Assembly (NCBI RefSeq): GCF_963924245.1
Contig: NC_086285.1
Location: 87,278,889 to 87,342,888 of the forward strand
Length of the DNA stretch: 64,000 nucleotides
Source: Chroicocephalus ridibundus
Lineage: Eukaryota; Chordata; Aves; Charadriiformes; Laridae
Direction of reading: 5' to 3'
The position numbers and the translations under genes are program-made. This document shows, piece by piece, positions 49,409 to 62,579 of the stretch (within the stretch, counting starts at the first letter, position 1; each line of letters opens with the position of its first letter). Below the pieces are notes generated by a model that ran no database searches, had not been told where the DNA came from, and saw only the letters and a list, made by a program, of their open reading frames with translations.

Positions 49409-52400
49409 AGCTGTGAGAATACCATCTGAAATGGCCTTAGGTCACAACGTTAGGAGTTTTTCCCCATTACCTGCCAGAACAGAAAGGACTGTCATCCCAT
49501 ATTTCTATAAAATATAATACCAAAACCTCCCATAGAACATTTGTATCTGTTACTGGTACAGATAAGCCATTGGAAGACATGAATGTACTAAGCTGGAAGA
49601 AAGTGACAGGGCTTAGACTGATTCCTGTGACATACCTAGAACATGCCCAAAGCCTTTGCATCTCTTCAGCCTCAACTAGTCAAGGGAAAAGCATATTTAT
49701 GGATGCTCTTATTGATGTCCAAACCCACATCTTCAGCATTAGCCCTGAAATAAACATTGGTGTGGTGCTGGACTTTTGAACTAATAGGACTATAGGTTTA
49801 GCCAAACATCTTAGCATAATTTTGTCTGGTATTGTACATTGTTTATCTTATGTTTCAGCTGAGGTGAAAAAAAAAAAAGCAAGAAGTATCTTTGCACTAA
49901 AAGGTAAATTTCTCTATGTGGTCACTGAAGGGGAAATACTTGTTTTCTAAATGCTACTGCTAAAGATAATCACTTAATGGTAAGAACTGAAGTGGTATTT
50001 CCAAAACCATATAACAAAACACATGTATAATACTCTGTATAACAGATATATGCTTGTGTGTGTATATGGAATTCCAATGAGCAGAATATCCTCCACATAA
50101 TTTATTCTACAATTTTTAAAAGTCTATTAGTTCATCACTGCTACAAAGAAGCAAAACAAATCCGTGATAAGTGTAGTTAAGTATTTCAGGGAAGACTAGC
50201 ACAAGTGACTTAATTATACAGCTGAGGCATGAAATGGATCCGCAGTGATACACAGAAAAAAGTAACAGCCACAAAGTCTGCTCTCTGTGAAAAAAATCAG
50301 CATAATAAAGAGAAATGAATAATATTTTTCAACTTTAATTAAAATATTAATGGACTTCTTTAAGCATTACAATTGTTTAGAAGTGTTTTGAATGCCTCCA
50401 TGACTTATCTGTATTTCATGAACCTCGTAAAAATTATGGCTGTTATTTAAAAATTATTACACATTTTAAATGGTGCTTATTGCACTTTATTCAATTCTAG
50501 GAGAATCTAATTGATTCTTTGGCTTATTTTCTTATAGTCTCTCTTCAAAGGCCTGTATCTCTATTAAAGAGAGAAGACTAAATGATATTTTCTGGTAATT
50601 GAACTAGCTGCATACTAAACACTTTTATCTCTGTCTTAATACATTTCTTTCCTTCCCAAAAGCTGTAAGAGATAAGCGTGCCTGAAGTTTATGTGTAGCT
50701 CAAATAACAAATAAGGTAGATAAATGGAATGAGCTGAATAAGTGTAAAGAAATCTACTATGAAATTAAGATATAAATTGTAACTATGGAAACTGCCTTTG
50801 CAATTAAGAATAATTTAGGAAGTCATGGAAGATTTTTAATCAATATGTAAATTAACTGATGACTTTTTTAGAAAGGTATTAGAAGTTAACTCAATAAAAT
50901 CCTTTAAAACTTTCTTAATGGCCTAAAGTGAAAACAAACAAAGAAACAAAAAACCCACCTGGGCTCAAAACTCTTTGCAAGTTTTCATCCATACAGGCAT
51001 AAAACCCATGCCCTGTTTCACAACTTCTCCCATATGTGTCACCAAATCCACAACATAAATTAAACCAAAATTATCTTCTGATATTTATAGACTAGTATTA
51101 GTACCTGGATCTTCACACACTTTTCTCTGATACTAGCATTTTTTACTAAGGGGTAGTAAAGCATTTTTACAAAGGAAAATAATGCTAATATTACTTTCTA
51201 AAAATGTGGTGGGATGCAGAAAGTAAAATATTCCAGCTCAGCCAGCAGGTGAGAGGCATGGCTGAGAAAAGATATTTTGTTTCTGGACTAGTCTACTGGT
51301 CTAGTTCATTGTCCGAGGAGCAAAATTATATGAAATCCCACTTAAAGCAGACTGCCTAGGTGAGCTCACTCCCAAGTGAGACCACAGACACCAGCTGGAG
51401 CAGGCCTGGGCCTTACGTGGTAACAACAAAAGAGTTACACTTCTTATTAATTTTTTTTTTTTAACTACTTGCTTTTGACACATTGTCTTGCATTGGTTAC
51501 CAGCTAGGGGTCACGTTGTTTCTTCAATGCAACTGGAGCACAATACACTCCTACCAACAGCATGTCCCTGCGGAGAAATACACAAGTAACTTAAGTAAGC
51601 TGGCTGAGATGCTAGAGCCAGCCTAGCTTTGCAACATTTAAGTCCATACTGTTAAATCTCCACCTAGTAGTAGAGATCTTCAGTCCTTTGCACATGTTTT
51701 ATTATGTACAGGCCGGTAAAATGCAGACTAATTTTTAGCCTGTTCTTTAAGGTTTTACTATACTTTAGATATATTGAAAAGGGCTATGAGTTTTCTGTGG
51801 CACTAGGAAATTGTGTGAGGAAGACCAAAATGGAAAACCTATATTCTGATAATAGATAAAAATAATCTATTGTATACAAAGCAGTTGACTTATGCACAGT
51901 TTTCATGCATACCTCAGGTGCAGTAAAAGAGATACAGACCTCCTCCAAATGACACACCTGTTATATATTCCCACTAGTATTTCCATGCATCTAGTAAATG
52001 TATCAGTAAAACTGCAGCCATGATAAAGAGTTGAAGCTCAAACTATAATCTTACAGCATTTCTGAAATTTTACATTGACAAAGTCTAACATAAAAGCAGA
52101 CCAAAAGCCAAAACTTGCAAATATATAGGGACAGGTTACAGCTAGAAAGCATATCTTAATAAAATCAAAATTAAAAATGAGAGAACAGATACCTTGTAAG
52201 TATAAAGTGCATTCTGCCCATTTGTTCATCGTATTCAGTTTCAGTTTATTTAAAATCACAAACACTAATTCATGCTGTTGTAATGAACAAAACCTGCCTT
52301 GGTAGCTCATGCTATATTCTTTCTTTCAAGGCCAAGCTTCAGCTGTCACCCTCAGAAAAAAACATAGGTAATGCTCTAACTAGACCTCAAAGAGTTTGGA

Positions 52401-52527
52401 GCTTTAATCCATTGTTGTTTTTTTTTAATGCTGCTATATATTTCCCTTTCTCTTCCACTGAACTTAAAAAAACTTCGAAAAGTTCAAAATCTGATCAAGC
52501 TAAACAAAATTTAAGTAATTTGTGTAC

Positions 52528-52550
52528 TTTTTTTTTTTTTTTTTTTTTTT
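52528..52550. repeat. Poly(T) run of 23
   Basis: An uninterrupted run of 23 T in AT-rich DNA. It could be the complement of a poly(A) tail, but I see no retroposed sequence beside it. Its length is likely variable. Confidence 0.95.
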
Positions 52551-55500
52551 AATTAAGATAGGTATCCACCCAAAGCTACTTAAAGAGCAATTATGGGACA
52601 CAAGGTACTTATTTGGCAAAGAACCACCCGTGGGTGTCCATAGGTCAGTTTAACCTAGCATTCAGCTGCTCCGGTTGTAGAAATGACCAATGGCATTAAA
52701 GTGTCTGAGGACTAAAGGTCTATGAGTAAGATGCAAAAGCCCACCAGCAATACGCCTGAGTTTTGCAAAGAGCTGCTCCTTTTGATGGCTCAACCACCCT
52801 GTAACTATGTAGTCTACAAAGACCAGTGCAATAGTCAGAAGGAGAAAGCTTGCCCATTAAATATCCTTATCTCTTTATACAAACGGCCAACAGAGGGAAG
52901 ATGAACATGTTAAAAAGCATATTGATTTCCTACATATAACATCACCTTGAAATTTTTAGAAGAAAATAGCCAAGCCAGGAAGTCTAGGGAAATACACTGC
53001 CAGAAAAGACTCCTATTATTCCAGATGGTAAGAGAGAGGTACCCTGGTTGCTCAAAACAATGAAAAGTCCTAGCAAATGAAAAGCATGTGAGGGAAACTG
53101 CAGACATTTTTCAAAAATCTAATTTGCCATCAGCCTAGATGGAAAAAAAAATCCGGATTGGTTTCAAAGTAAACACTGTAGAGTTCAATATCTTATTATT
53201 TTCTCAGCCACTTCTCCATTGTTGTTAACAATTTAACTCTTATTTTAAGTATAACAACTTTTTAAACAACTAAAAAGTGGTAAACAATATTTTTCAACAT
53301 TACTAAAGACAACCAAGATATCATGGTCCAACTTTTTTGTAAACTTAAGAGTTAGCTACAAAGGGTAGCGAAAACCAGAACTCCACAATATGAAAACAGA
53401 AATAAGACAAATTATAATAAACAACAACAAAAAAAAATCCTCAACAGAAGCCAGGTGAAACAAATCAGTTAACCAAAAGAAGATCTGCGTGTATGCAAAC
53501 ACTGATTAGCCAAGAAAAAGCAAAGACTTATAAAGTTCTGCTTCGTTTATGAAGAGTCAAAGGAGAAGGACTTTCTCTCTGCCATTTTCCGTGGAGCTCT
53601 CTCCAAGATGAAGATGACACTAACCTTTCTTCTACTTTTCTAGAGTTCTTGCTGTTGTCAATGATAAACGCTGAACAATTATTGTAAAGAATTTTGCAAA
53701 TAGCAACATAATAAAAGTATTTCTCCACTGATTTAAAGAGATTAGATCAACTTGCTCCAAACCATTCAGACTCCCGGCTTCAGGGCCTGAGGTGGAGTTG
53801 CCCTAGCTTTTCTTTTAAGCAGTGTATCAAAAGCTCCCACTTCACTTTTACTGCAGGCAGTGATTTTTTAGAGGGTAAGATTTTAGAAGATGATGACTTA
53901 CCACAGGAAGTAATTAAACAGCTGAAACTGAGACTATCAGAGTCTTAATGAGAGCGAGACAGACTGAACAGAAAAACTGGAAATCAAACTCTATCCTTTG
54001 ATCACTGTGTCTTTGCAGGGTAGGTCTTTTATCCAGTCCTCTCTGCTTGCAGCACACTCCCTCTGGTTACCACATATAATGTGCTGCCTGCTGCAAAATC
54101 ATTTCCATAACTCTCCCTGACAGGTCCACATCAGTCTGTTCATCCATCTGTCTGACCCTGCGTTCCCAAAGCCCTCGGAGCTGATCCTACTCAGTTTCTT
54201 TCAGGGAAAGGCACCTTCCCGTAAGTTTTTGCCATGCTGAAACAAGGGTGACACTGACACTTTTTTCTTTCTGTTTTCCACCAGTCCACATCATTTAAGG
54301 GAGGCAACACTTCAAACAGCAAACCAGAGTTAAATGATGTTTCTCATACTCTCCCCCATTTGTTTTCGGCATGACTAGATCTAAACATCAGTAAGATCTT
54401 TGCAGGCTTCAAGCAAGTGCTTGTGTTCAGTTCCAGATTTCAACTCTGTTACTTAGACCTACAGAAAAGAGTGTTTTACTGCATAAAACTCTTGATGTAG
54501 CAATATATTTTGGGAACAGCAGCACTGTCTATAAAGGTCATACTTTGCCAGGTGCCATTAGTTTTATGATATCTCTTACGCCATTCTGCAACTGAAAAGT
54601 TGGAAAGTCTGAAACTTCCACATAAAACAAAGCCAATGCTCATGAAGATTTTCTCAGACAGACATACTCCTACTCACTCCCATTCTCTCTTCTAGAGGTT
54701 TGCACAAATAGGCTTTCATTCTCACGCACACTTTGAGCATCCACATTGAAAGCTGAACCTCAGCCAGGTTATATTTTTACGCTATTTGTCATTTGCTCAC
54801 CTAAAGTATTTCAGCCATTTACTTAGAAAATAAAAAAGCTAGCTCATCATAAACTATTTTACAGTGATGGTTCACAATTTGACAGCACCCTACAGATTGA
54901 ATAGTACTTGCCTGCATTACCACTCAAACACTTTGCATGGATAATCTATTCAGACCAGATGTAAAAGCATGTTCTTCTCTCTCATAAACACTGCTTCCTT
55001 TCCCTTTCTAATCATTACACGCTTTTTATTCCAACTTAAAGCCCAGAAAACCACTATTTCTTCCAGAAATATTTCTCTTTTTTTTTTTTCTGAAAACATA
55101 TTACTGCATGAGCAAGTTTTGGCTATGAAGTAAACTAACACTGTCAGAAGTGACCTTATTGAGCTTCTCTTATCAGTGATCAAAAGCAGGAGGAAAAGCC
55201 AGACAACATTTATGCCCCTCTTTATAAAGTTTTCTTGGAAACTGGGCAGTAAATCACGTAGCACAAATGTGAAATTTTTGTCTGGAGAACATGCCTTGGA
55301 CTTCAGACTGAATAAAGAGAGATACACTTTATGCCCATTGTATCTCTTATGCTCCAAAATACAGTAATAACCTGCCAGACATTTTGACATCTGCTCTGTC
55401 TTCTGACGGCATGTGTGATTCCAGACATTCCTTTTTCAGGAAGAATCAAGTAACAATGTTTAGTAAATAGCCTGTCTTAACCATAACTCTTAAATTGCAC

Positions 55501-58500
55501 TTTCCTGGGTGATCAGTATGTTACTTTTTTAGCTGGGGAAGTTGTGCTTTAGTACTGGAAGTCTTTGCTTAGGAATAGAGCACTAACTCCTGTATAAGTG
55601 AAACTCACAATGAAGTTACGGTAGTGAAAACCCATTGTGAACTGTGACATCATAGCCTCCCTGTGATGAAAGGTCTGATCCAAAATGCCAGTAACAGTAA
55701 TTCAGAAACTTTTACTGTACCCTTCCATGTTTCCTGTAATTAAAGGGAATAGGAAAGCCATAATATTTTAATTTTTTTCTGATTTGGGTTTATAGTAATT
55801 TCATTCTCTTTTTAGGAGTAAATAAAATAATACACAAAGAGTAAATCACTATTACAGAATGACAAAGAAAGTATCTGAAGCATTAGAGATTTTTCTGGAG
55901 AAACTACTATGCATGCAGACAATTGTATTTTCACTCTGTTATAAAACATTTGATTTTTTTGATCCAAATATGAATTTAATTGGACTAACTGTTCAATTCT
56001 CTTGGAAACTTTATTGCAAGGATGCATATAAAAGTGCAGATCCCAATAGCTGCTTATGCCTGCCTACAAGAAAGTGCACACTTTAAGATAATTACATTTA
56101 TTATTTCGTAAATTCAGTTTTAGCTCTCCAAATTATTTTTTTCCTGAATTTTTTAATCTCTGAAAGTAATCAGAGTGTAAACATGTTATTTGAGAGCAAA
56201 AAATATGTTAGTGCCTGGTAGAGTAAAACATTGCCTTGAATAAATAAGGATCCTTTAACCATTATGTTTCACGCATTTTTTGCATTATGACAAGGAGGAA
56301 TGCTACAGCTTCTGCATTGTTTCTCATCATATCACCAGAATCTGTGACAATACCTATGAATTCTAACAACGCAGATCTTGTGATTCAATGTATGTAAAGA
56401 AAACAGGACCACAGAGGGATTCTCATCACTATTGCTATATCACTGAATGGTCATTCATTTACTTGTAGCACAATCAGAAGAACAGTATTTGTTTTCACCA
56501 GAACAAGTAAAATGGAGTGGTGGGGTGCTATCCATCATTTATAGAAAGAGTATAAACCTTACACTTTTATTAGCAAATACTGAACTAAAAGGGTTGAGAA
56601 ATACTGCACAGTGATTCAAAAAGGAAAAAAAAAAAAAGCTTTTCTCTGCTAAGCAAACAACTTTGTTCTCGAGCAGTCTTTGTTAATAATCAGTAGAAGT
56701 CATTCTTGCTTCTTGTGCCCACTAATCAATGAACTTTCAGTCATTTCAGCTAAATCAGACGTTATGGTGTTCATACGCTAAAATCCATTATCTTGAGAGA
56801 GATCGTTTGTCTAAGAACTGAGTGTATTTGTAAATCACTATTCTGTCACTCTTGGTGGTGTTCATGAAGGATTGGATTTGCAGCAGCACAATGAGGAAGT
56901 CTGAGCATTTTCGTATGCTAACCTAAAGTGAAAGAGGGAATGTCCGTGTCAGTCTGCTACCGCTTTCACTCTAAAACTTCATTAAAACATTAAAATGAGA
57001 CTAGCGTTAGTCAGTAATTTGTAGATCATGCAATTGGAAGATGTTTCAAAGGTAGTAGACTTTCAATGGGTTAATCAACAAGGATATGAGTAGGAGAATA
57101 TTCCAAATTATTTCTAAACATATTTCATATAGTCTTTTGCTTGGGAGGGACCTTCTGGCTGCTCCTATAGAAGGATTGTTTACATGTTCAAAAAAAGAAA
57201 ACTCACAAATGTTTACTGTGTTCCTTGACATCTAAACTCAAATGTGCAGCAACTGAATGTTTATGAGATGCAATTAATCAACAGTGGATGTTCTCACGTT
57301 TATAATGGATTAAACACTGTAAGGTCTAATTAGCCTATGCTTAAACAACATGAAATTATAAATAGCAATCACATTTCTTAATTTACCTATCCTACAATTT
57401 TCACTCTAATTTCAGGAAAAAAACCCCACAACATTATTAAGTTGTAGATAGAAAGAGGATAAGCACAGCAGAATGTTACACAGGGAATGGAAAATTTGAA
57501 TACATTTGTCAAACACACCATGTAGACATATTTCAGCAAAAACATTGGTATATCTCCAGCTTTTTAATACTTTTTCCTCTGTATGGGAAACAAATGAGGC
57601 GGGGGAGAAAATAGATATAGACCTTCATATTAAAGGCAACAGAAACACAAAGCAGTTTTCAAATATTTTTTCTCCCTCTGTTTTAATATTTAATGGGTTA
57701 CAATTGTAGAAAAGCTTAGAAACAAACATCTTCAGCTACTCCACCTCTCCAGAAGTATCATCTCACCACCAGCTGAAGAGGCTGAAGGGACAAGTATGTG
57801 AGAGGTACCCTAAATCCATGAGAAAGTATTTGATGAAGTGCAATTTCCCCCCCTGGCAGAGATGACTATACTGTAGTCACTGAGACATTTTCCCTTATTT
57901 AAAATTCTTTAACACTACATGTCAAAAAAGAACCAATACAACATATTATAACAGTAAGAGCTAAAGGGAAAACACTGTTTGTTTCCTGTGCTTTGCTTTC
58001 TCACTTTTCAATAACACCAAAATTCACAAGAAGGAAATATACTGCTTTGAAAGCAACAGCAAAAGATATAAAAAGTATTTGTTCAGTGCCTTAATCTTGA
58101 GTTAAGTGGAAAAGGATAAGGGACATTGACTAGTTTATCAGTCACAGTTTATCCCAGTGTCTAGTTTTCCTTTGGAGAAAAATTCTACTGACACCTTCGT
58201 CCTCTCATCTGTCATTCCACGCGTCTGATGTCTGTGGAAGCAATTACCAGTTGTAAAGCAATCAACTAATAAGATAATATTCAATGATATAAATTTCTGT
58301 TATCTTCAAATGTGGAGTGATGTCTGATTTCACAAATATGCAGCTGGTCTCTGAGATTCTTTTGGTAGATATTCTGCTCTTCTGAAAGATGGGTAAATCA
58401 CTAGAGGCTTGATTTTTAAAAGTGCTGACACATGCACTTCTCAGGAACTTAAAACCAGGAATCAGGGGAACAAAACTGCAGCAGCTGAAGCAGGAGGAAA

Positions 58501-61500
58501 TAACCTCATTAATAAAATAATAAATGAGTAAGAGAAGTAACAAGAAAAAGGGCCTACAAGTTCTTATGATCTCTCTGCTGTAGTCACTTTTGACAGTTAA
58601 AGTAGCATGAAGAAAATGGAGGACACAGATGAAATTTGGAAAGTTCCATTCACAACTGATTAGGTCTCAAGAAACAGTTTGCCTAAACCCTTTTACTCAT
58701 TAAAGTTCACAGATAAGGGAACCGTCTTGTATGGATGATGTCTTATTAAGGTAACAAAGGCCCAACCAAGTGATGGATAATTCCATTTTGTATTTGGATA
58801 GTCCTACACTCCCTGCCATTACATATTTACAAAGACGGTGATTTTTCTAGCTAAAAACAGGAGCTTTTAGTATAGCTACAGATAATATTATTAGAAGGAT
58901 GTTTTTATATTCTAACATTAAAAATCATAACACTGTATGGAAACAGAGATAAGGAATATCTTACAACTTAAAAGAAGTTAGCAACTGCAGCAACATTCCT
59001 TTGACTAACTTATGTAAATGAAGCACGCATGAGATGTAGGTTAAAGGCAGTGTAAGAGACTTCTCACATGGCAGAGATTGTATTTACAATGGATGCATTA
59101 ACAGTCCCTGTCCCATATCTTTTTTCTGACTTCACTTCCCTTCCTCCGCAAAGTTAGGATTAAAAATAGAGAATATATAATAGAGTAATATGGAGAACTC
59201 TGTCAGTATATAGTCTACCAAAGAAGATAAATTCTCAGGACCTTAGAGGACAGGGTGTTCAAAGCCAACAGAAGTAGAAACTACATTCTTACATACTGGA
59301 AAATGCTTATCTTGATACACAACACATTCTATGTAACTAAATAAGCTGCGGCTGCCCACCGCCACTGTCCAAGTAAAGGGACAAAGTAAAATAACACAAT
59401 TGCTCCTTGTCATCTCTCAAAAAAATGGTCTTATTATAACTGTTATCTATCAGCTTTGTTTCTTAACAATCACAGAATCATCTAAAATTCAAACCCTAGA
59501 TTCTTAGCTGTCTGATATTTCCTTTTTTGATTATTTTATTGCTTTAATGGTGTAATGAGCCTAAAAACCCCTGATTTTTTTCCTTCCCAACTGAAAGTTT
59601 AAACTTGCCTAACTTACAGGAAAACTGCAAAGCCAAGGTCAACTGTAGCCATCTGCTTTCTAAACAACATTTATTTGGATGATGGAAGTGAAAAATGCAA
59701 CTCAGCAAATTCATGTAATTTCTTAGTATTAGAACGAAAACACATATCATCAATGGAATTATACTTTTATTACAGCCTAATGGTTGTTGTTAGCACAGGA
59801 TGCATAAGTGGCAGTCCCACTGTTCTCTGGGAATTATTCTTCCACCCTCCCCTCCTGAAAAGATCTCCAAAACAAAACCAAAAACACATTGTTACCTCCT
59901 CTAATGACCCTCTGCCACCATACTTGATATTTGACTGACTTAATTCCCATGCAGACTTTCACATCCTATTCTGCAACAAAAAACAGTGTACAGGAATTGG
60001 GAACTGCTATAGTAAAATGGTTGTTTACTCTACTCCCATTGACTGACTCCATGATGTGAAAACAACTACAAATTACCTCTGTTTTACTACCTTTGGCCAT
60101 ACCAAGGCAAAACACAAAGGTCTGTGCATAAATGGGATATTTCACATTCAGTTTCATGAAGCGTTTCCTAAACATCAAGCTGCCTTTTTCTGGATCATCT
60201 GTGGCAACTTTAAGGAGGGACACATATACCAATATTTGAAGTATAATTACTCTTATTGGAGTGGAGGGGACAGTTAAGGGTTTGTGTATTGATATGTACC
60301 CTCTGGATACAAGTAAAGCAGGTGGCATTGTCCTGGCAAATACACATAAACCATCAGGAAATACCCCGGGGAAAAAATGCTGCCCATGGATGAATAACTT
60401 AGCATCTGTTCACACATTATTCACCATGGAGTAAGGCAATTTGCACAGAATATTTTAATATTCACTATTCTCAGCAAAGGATTTAGTTATGCTGGTCCAC
60501 ATTACGTTCTCCAGAAGTGTACTCAGGGCAAGCTGGAGGATGTGCAAGAGTGTTTTGTCACAAAAGAAATCATATTCTTTCATGCCCCAAGCATTGATCG
60601 TGGGGGACATTACAACTAAAACCAGTTTCATTCCTTTAGGCTAGCTGAATGCATTCCTATAATAGGCAAATATTTAGTTCAACCATTAGGTAGGTGTGTG
60701 CAGTAGCAGAAAGTGGCAATGCGTAGTCCTAGCAAAATGAAGAAAATCTAGGCTGATATACCTACAAAATATTTGTTCTGCCCTCTGACTCAGAGTAAAT
60801 GTAAAGTTATCTCTGCAGTCAGAAAGTAAGAAAGTGGATACAGCAGGCCCTGGGGACTTCCAGTTCCTTATTGTAATTCTACTTTTGTTATAATTCTTCA
60901 CTAGATACCAGTAACCATTAAGTACTATACAACAATTTTAAGAGAGCTGAGACAATAAAAGCATTGTCATGATAAAGAATTTGAAAGTCAGGGAGATATT
61001 TTCTGCAAATAAATGAAGCAACAGACGTGGCTACAATAGTGCCAGTAATATTTTGCAGCTACAAGGTTTATCCAAGTAGCAAATAAGAAAACCAGACATT
61101 CTCTGAGATGAAAAGAATTACCTACTTTCTCTCATTATGAAGTCTCTCAGTCATGTTGAATTATGTTTTTTAACAGTATCGTGGATATTATTCTTACAGG
61201 AACGTATATCATTCTTTATTCAGAATAAAGGATTTGTTGGACAGTGACCTGAAAGGTTCACTTCCTCTAGAGGCTGAATTTTCCTTTCTTAACTCACTCC
61301 ACCCCTGTTCGGGCTAGGAACGGGAAATGTAGATTGCAGTCTGACCTTTGAGCCTCTGCAGGCAGAGCAGCATGCTGACAAGAGCAACAGCCTGGCTCTT
61401 CTCCATCAGTAAATGATGGCTCATCAGCACAGCTCCAACATGATGAGTTACTGTAGCATGCCATTTTATTGCAAAGAACTCTTTCATGGTTCAACTAACT

Positions 61501-62490
61501 GTTGTTTTTCTCTGTTGAGCACTAGTATTCCTATTCCTTAGAAAACTGGGTTCAGCCGCTTATTCATCCATCGCCTGCTAATATAAACTCTGGTAAGTCC
61601 CTTTACTTCTCTGTCAGTCAGAACCTCTCTTGTAAAATGAGGATAATAGCTCTGATTTATTTCCAGGGTTTTGAAGGAGTAACTATTGTGAGGAATGTTC
61701 AGATATTTTGGTACCATGAAAGAACCTAAGTCAGCTGGGTATTCAGTGTGACTTTGTAATAAAAGTCTGTGACTAAATAACAAAAGTCATCTAGTGTCTT
61801 GTTTTTGTAGGAAATTAATGATTTACAAGTTCTTCAACCTACAACCATTACCTTCAATATTTAAGAGATAATCTATTACGGCTCAGGTATAAGCTAACAT
61901 TGTGGAAAGAAACTTAACTTTCCCCTCAGTTGCTGAGGAATGTTTAATTGGTTCAGTTTCAAAAGATTATTTCTTTCTTATCTTACCTGACAAAAACTAA
62001 GATAAAGGGAGGGCAAGAAAGGAATGGCAGAGTGTCAAGAAACTAATGGCAAACCTGAAGAAATTGCATAATTCAAATTTTCTTCTGTTGAATTGTCTCT
62101 TTTCTTGGATGTACTTGTTAAGCTTACCAGTTTTGTAGAACACACACCAACATCCACTGACAGAATCTTGCTTGGAAATCCTCTCAATGAAAACACAGAT
62201 ATTATCAGTAAGAATGTTACTTTATATCATTTCAAAGGGCTCTACAAATGCTCAAATTACCTTTAAGGTGTATTAAAATCAAGCACAGAACCTTGTTAAT
62301 GTGGCTATATAGTCACTGGATAAGAGACAGCTCATGAAGGTCTCTCTGCACCTGTCTGCAGAAGCATCTCACTATTCAACTTAGAAATAGCATTCAAAAA
62401 TGAAACTAATTCACTGCAGGAAGTTTCCTTCCATGTTGTTGAGACTGGAAGGACCAATAGACAGCAAGAGCATGGAGACGGTATACAGAA

Positions 62491-62520
62491 ATCATAGAAT
62501 CATAGAATCATAGAATCATA
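62491..62520 (-). repeat. CR1 terminal octamer repeats
   Basis: Three and three-quarter perfect copies of ATCATAGA (ATTCTATG-type on the element's sense strand) end copy C. Such octamers are the characteristic CR1 3' end, where target-primed reverse transcription begins. Older copies in this window have fewer or degenerate units. Confidence 0.9.
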
Positions 62521-62579
62521 GGGTTGGAAGGGACCTCTGGAGATCATCTAGTCCAACCCCCCTGCCAGAGCAGGGTCAC

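Larger units (their letters stand above)
46588..62490. other. Long AT-rich gene-free stretch
   Basis: About 15.9 kb in which I can support no gene, RNA gene or sizeable mobile element. Small features are a (GAGAAT)3 at 49391-49408 and a 23-T run at 52528-52550. The longest open frame, 146 residues at 54950-55390 (-), has no recognisable domain. Old decayed repeats or conserved regulatory elements may be present but cannot be told by eye. Confidence 0.5.

Noticed and set aside
52528..52550. Poly(T) run as a sign of a processed pseudogene on the minus strand
   Set aside because: No spliced coding sequence or target duplication is visible next to it.
54950..55390. 146-residue open frame on the minus strand, longest outside repeats
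   Set aside because: No recognisable domain, AT-driven composition rich in Lys, Leu and Phe, and no visible splice-site or promoter context. Chance is the simplest explanation; cross-species conservation would be needed to revive it.
59966..60328. 120-residue open frame on the minus strand
   Set aside because: Contains hydrophobic stretches but no motif I recognise, no exon signals and no neighbouring coding sequence.
62491..62520. Regular CATAGAAT repeats suggesting a CRISPR-like array
   Set aside because: There are no spacers between the units, and they form the known octamer end of CR1.
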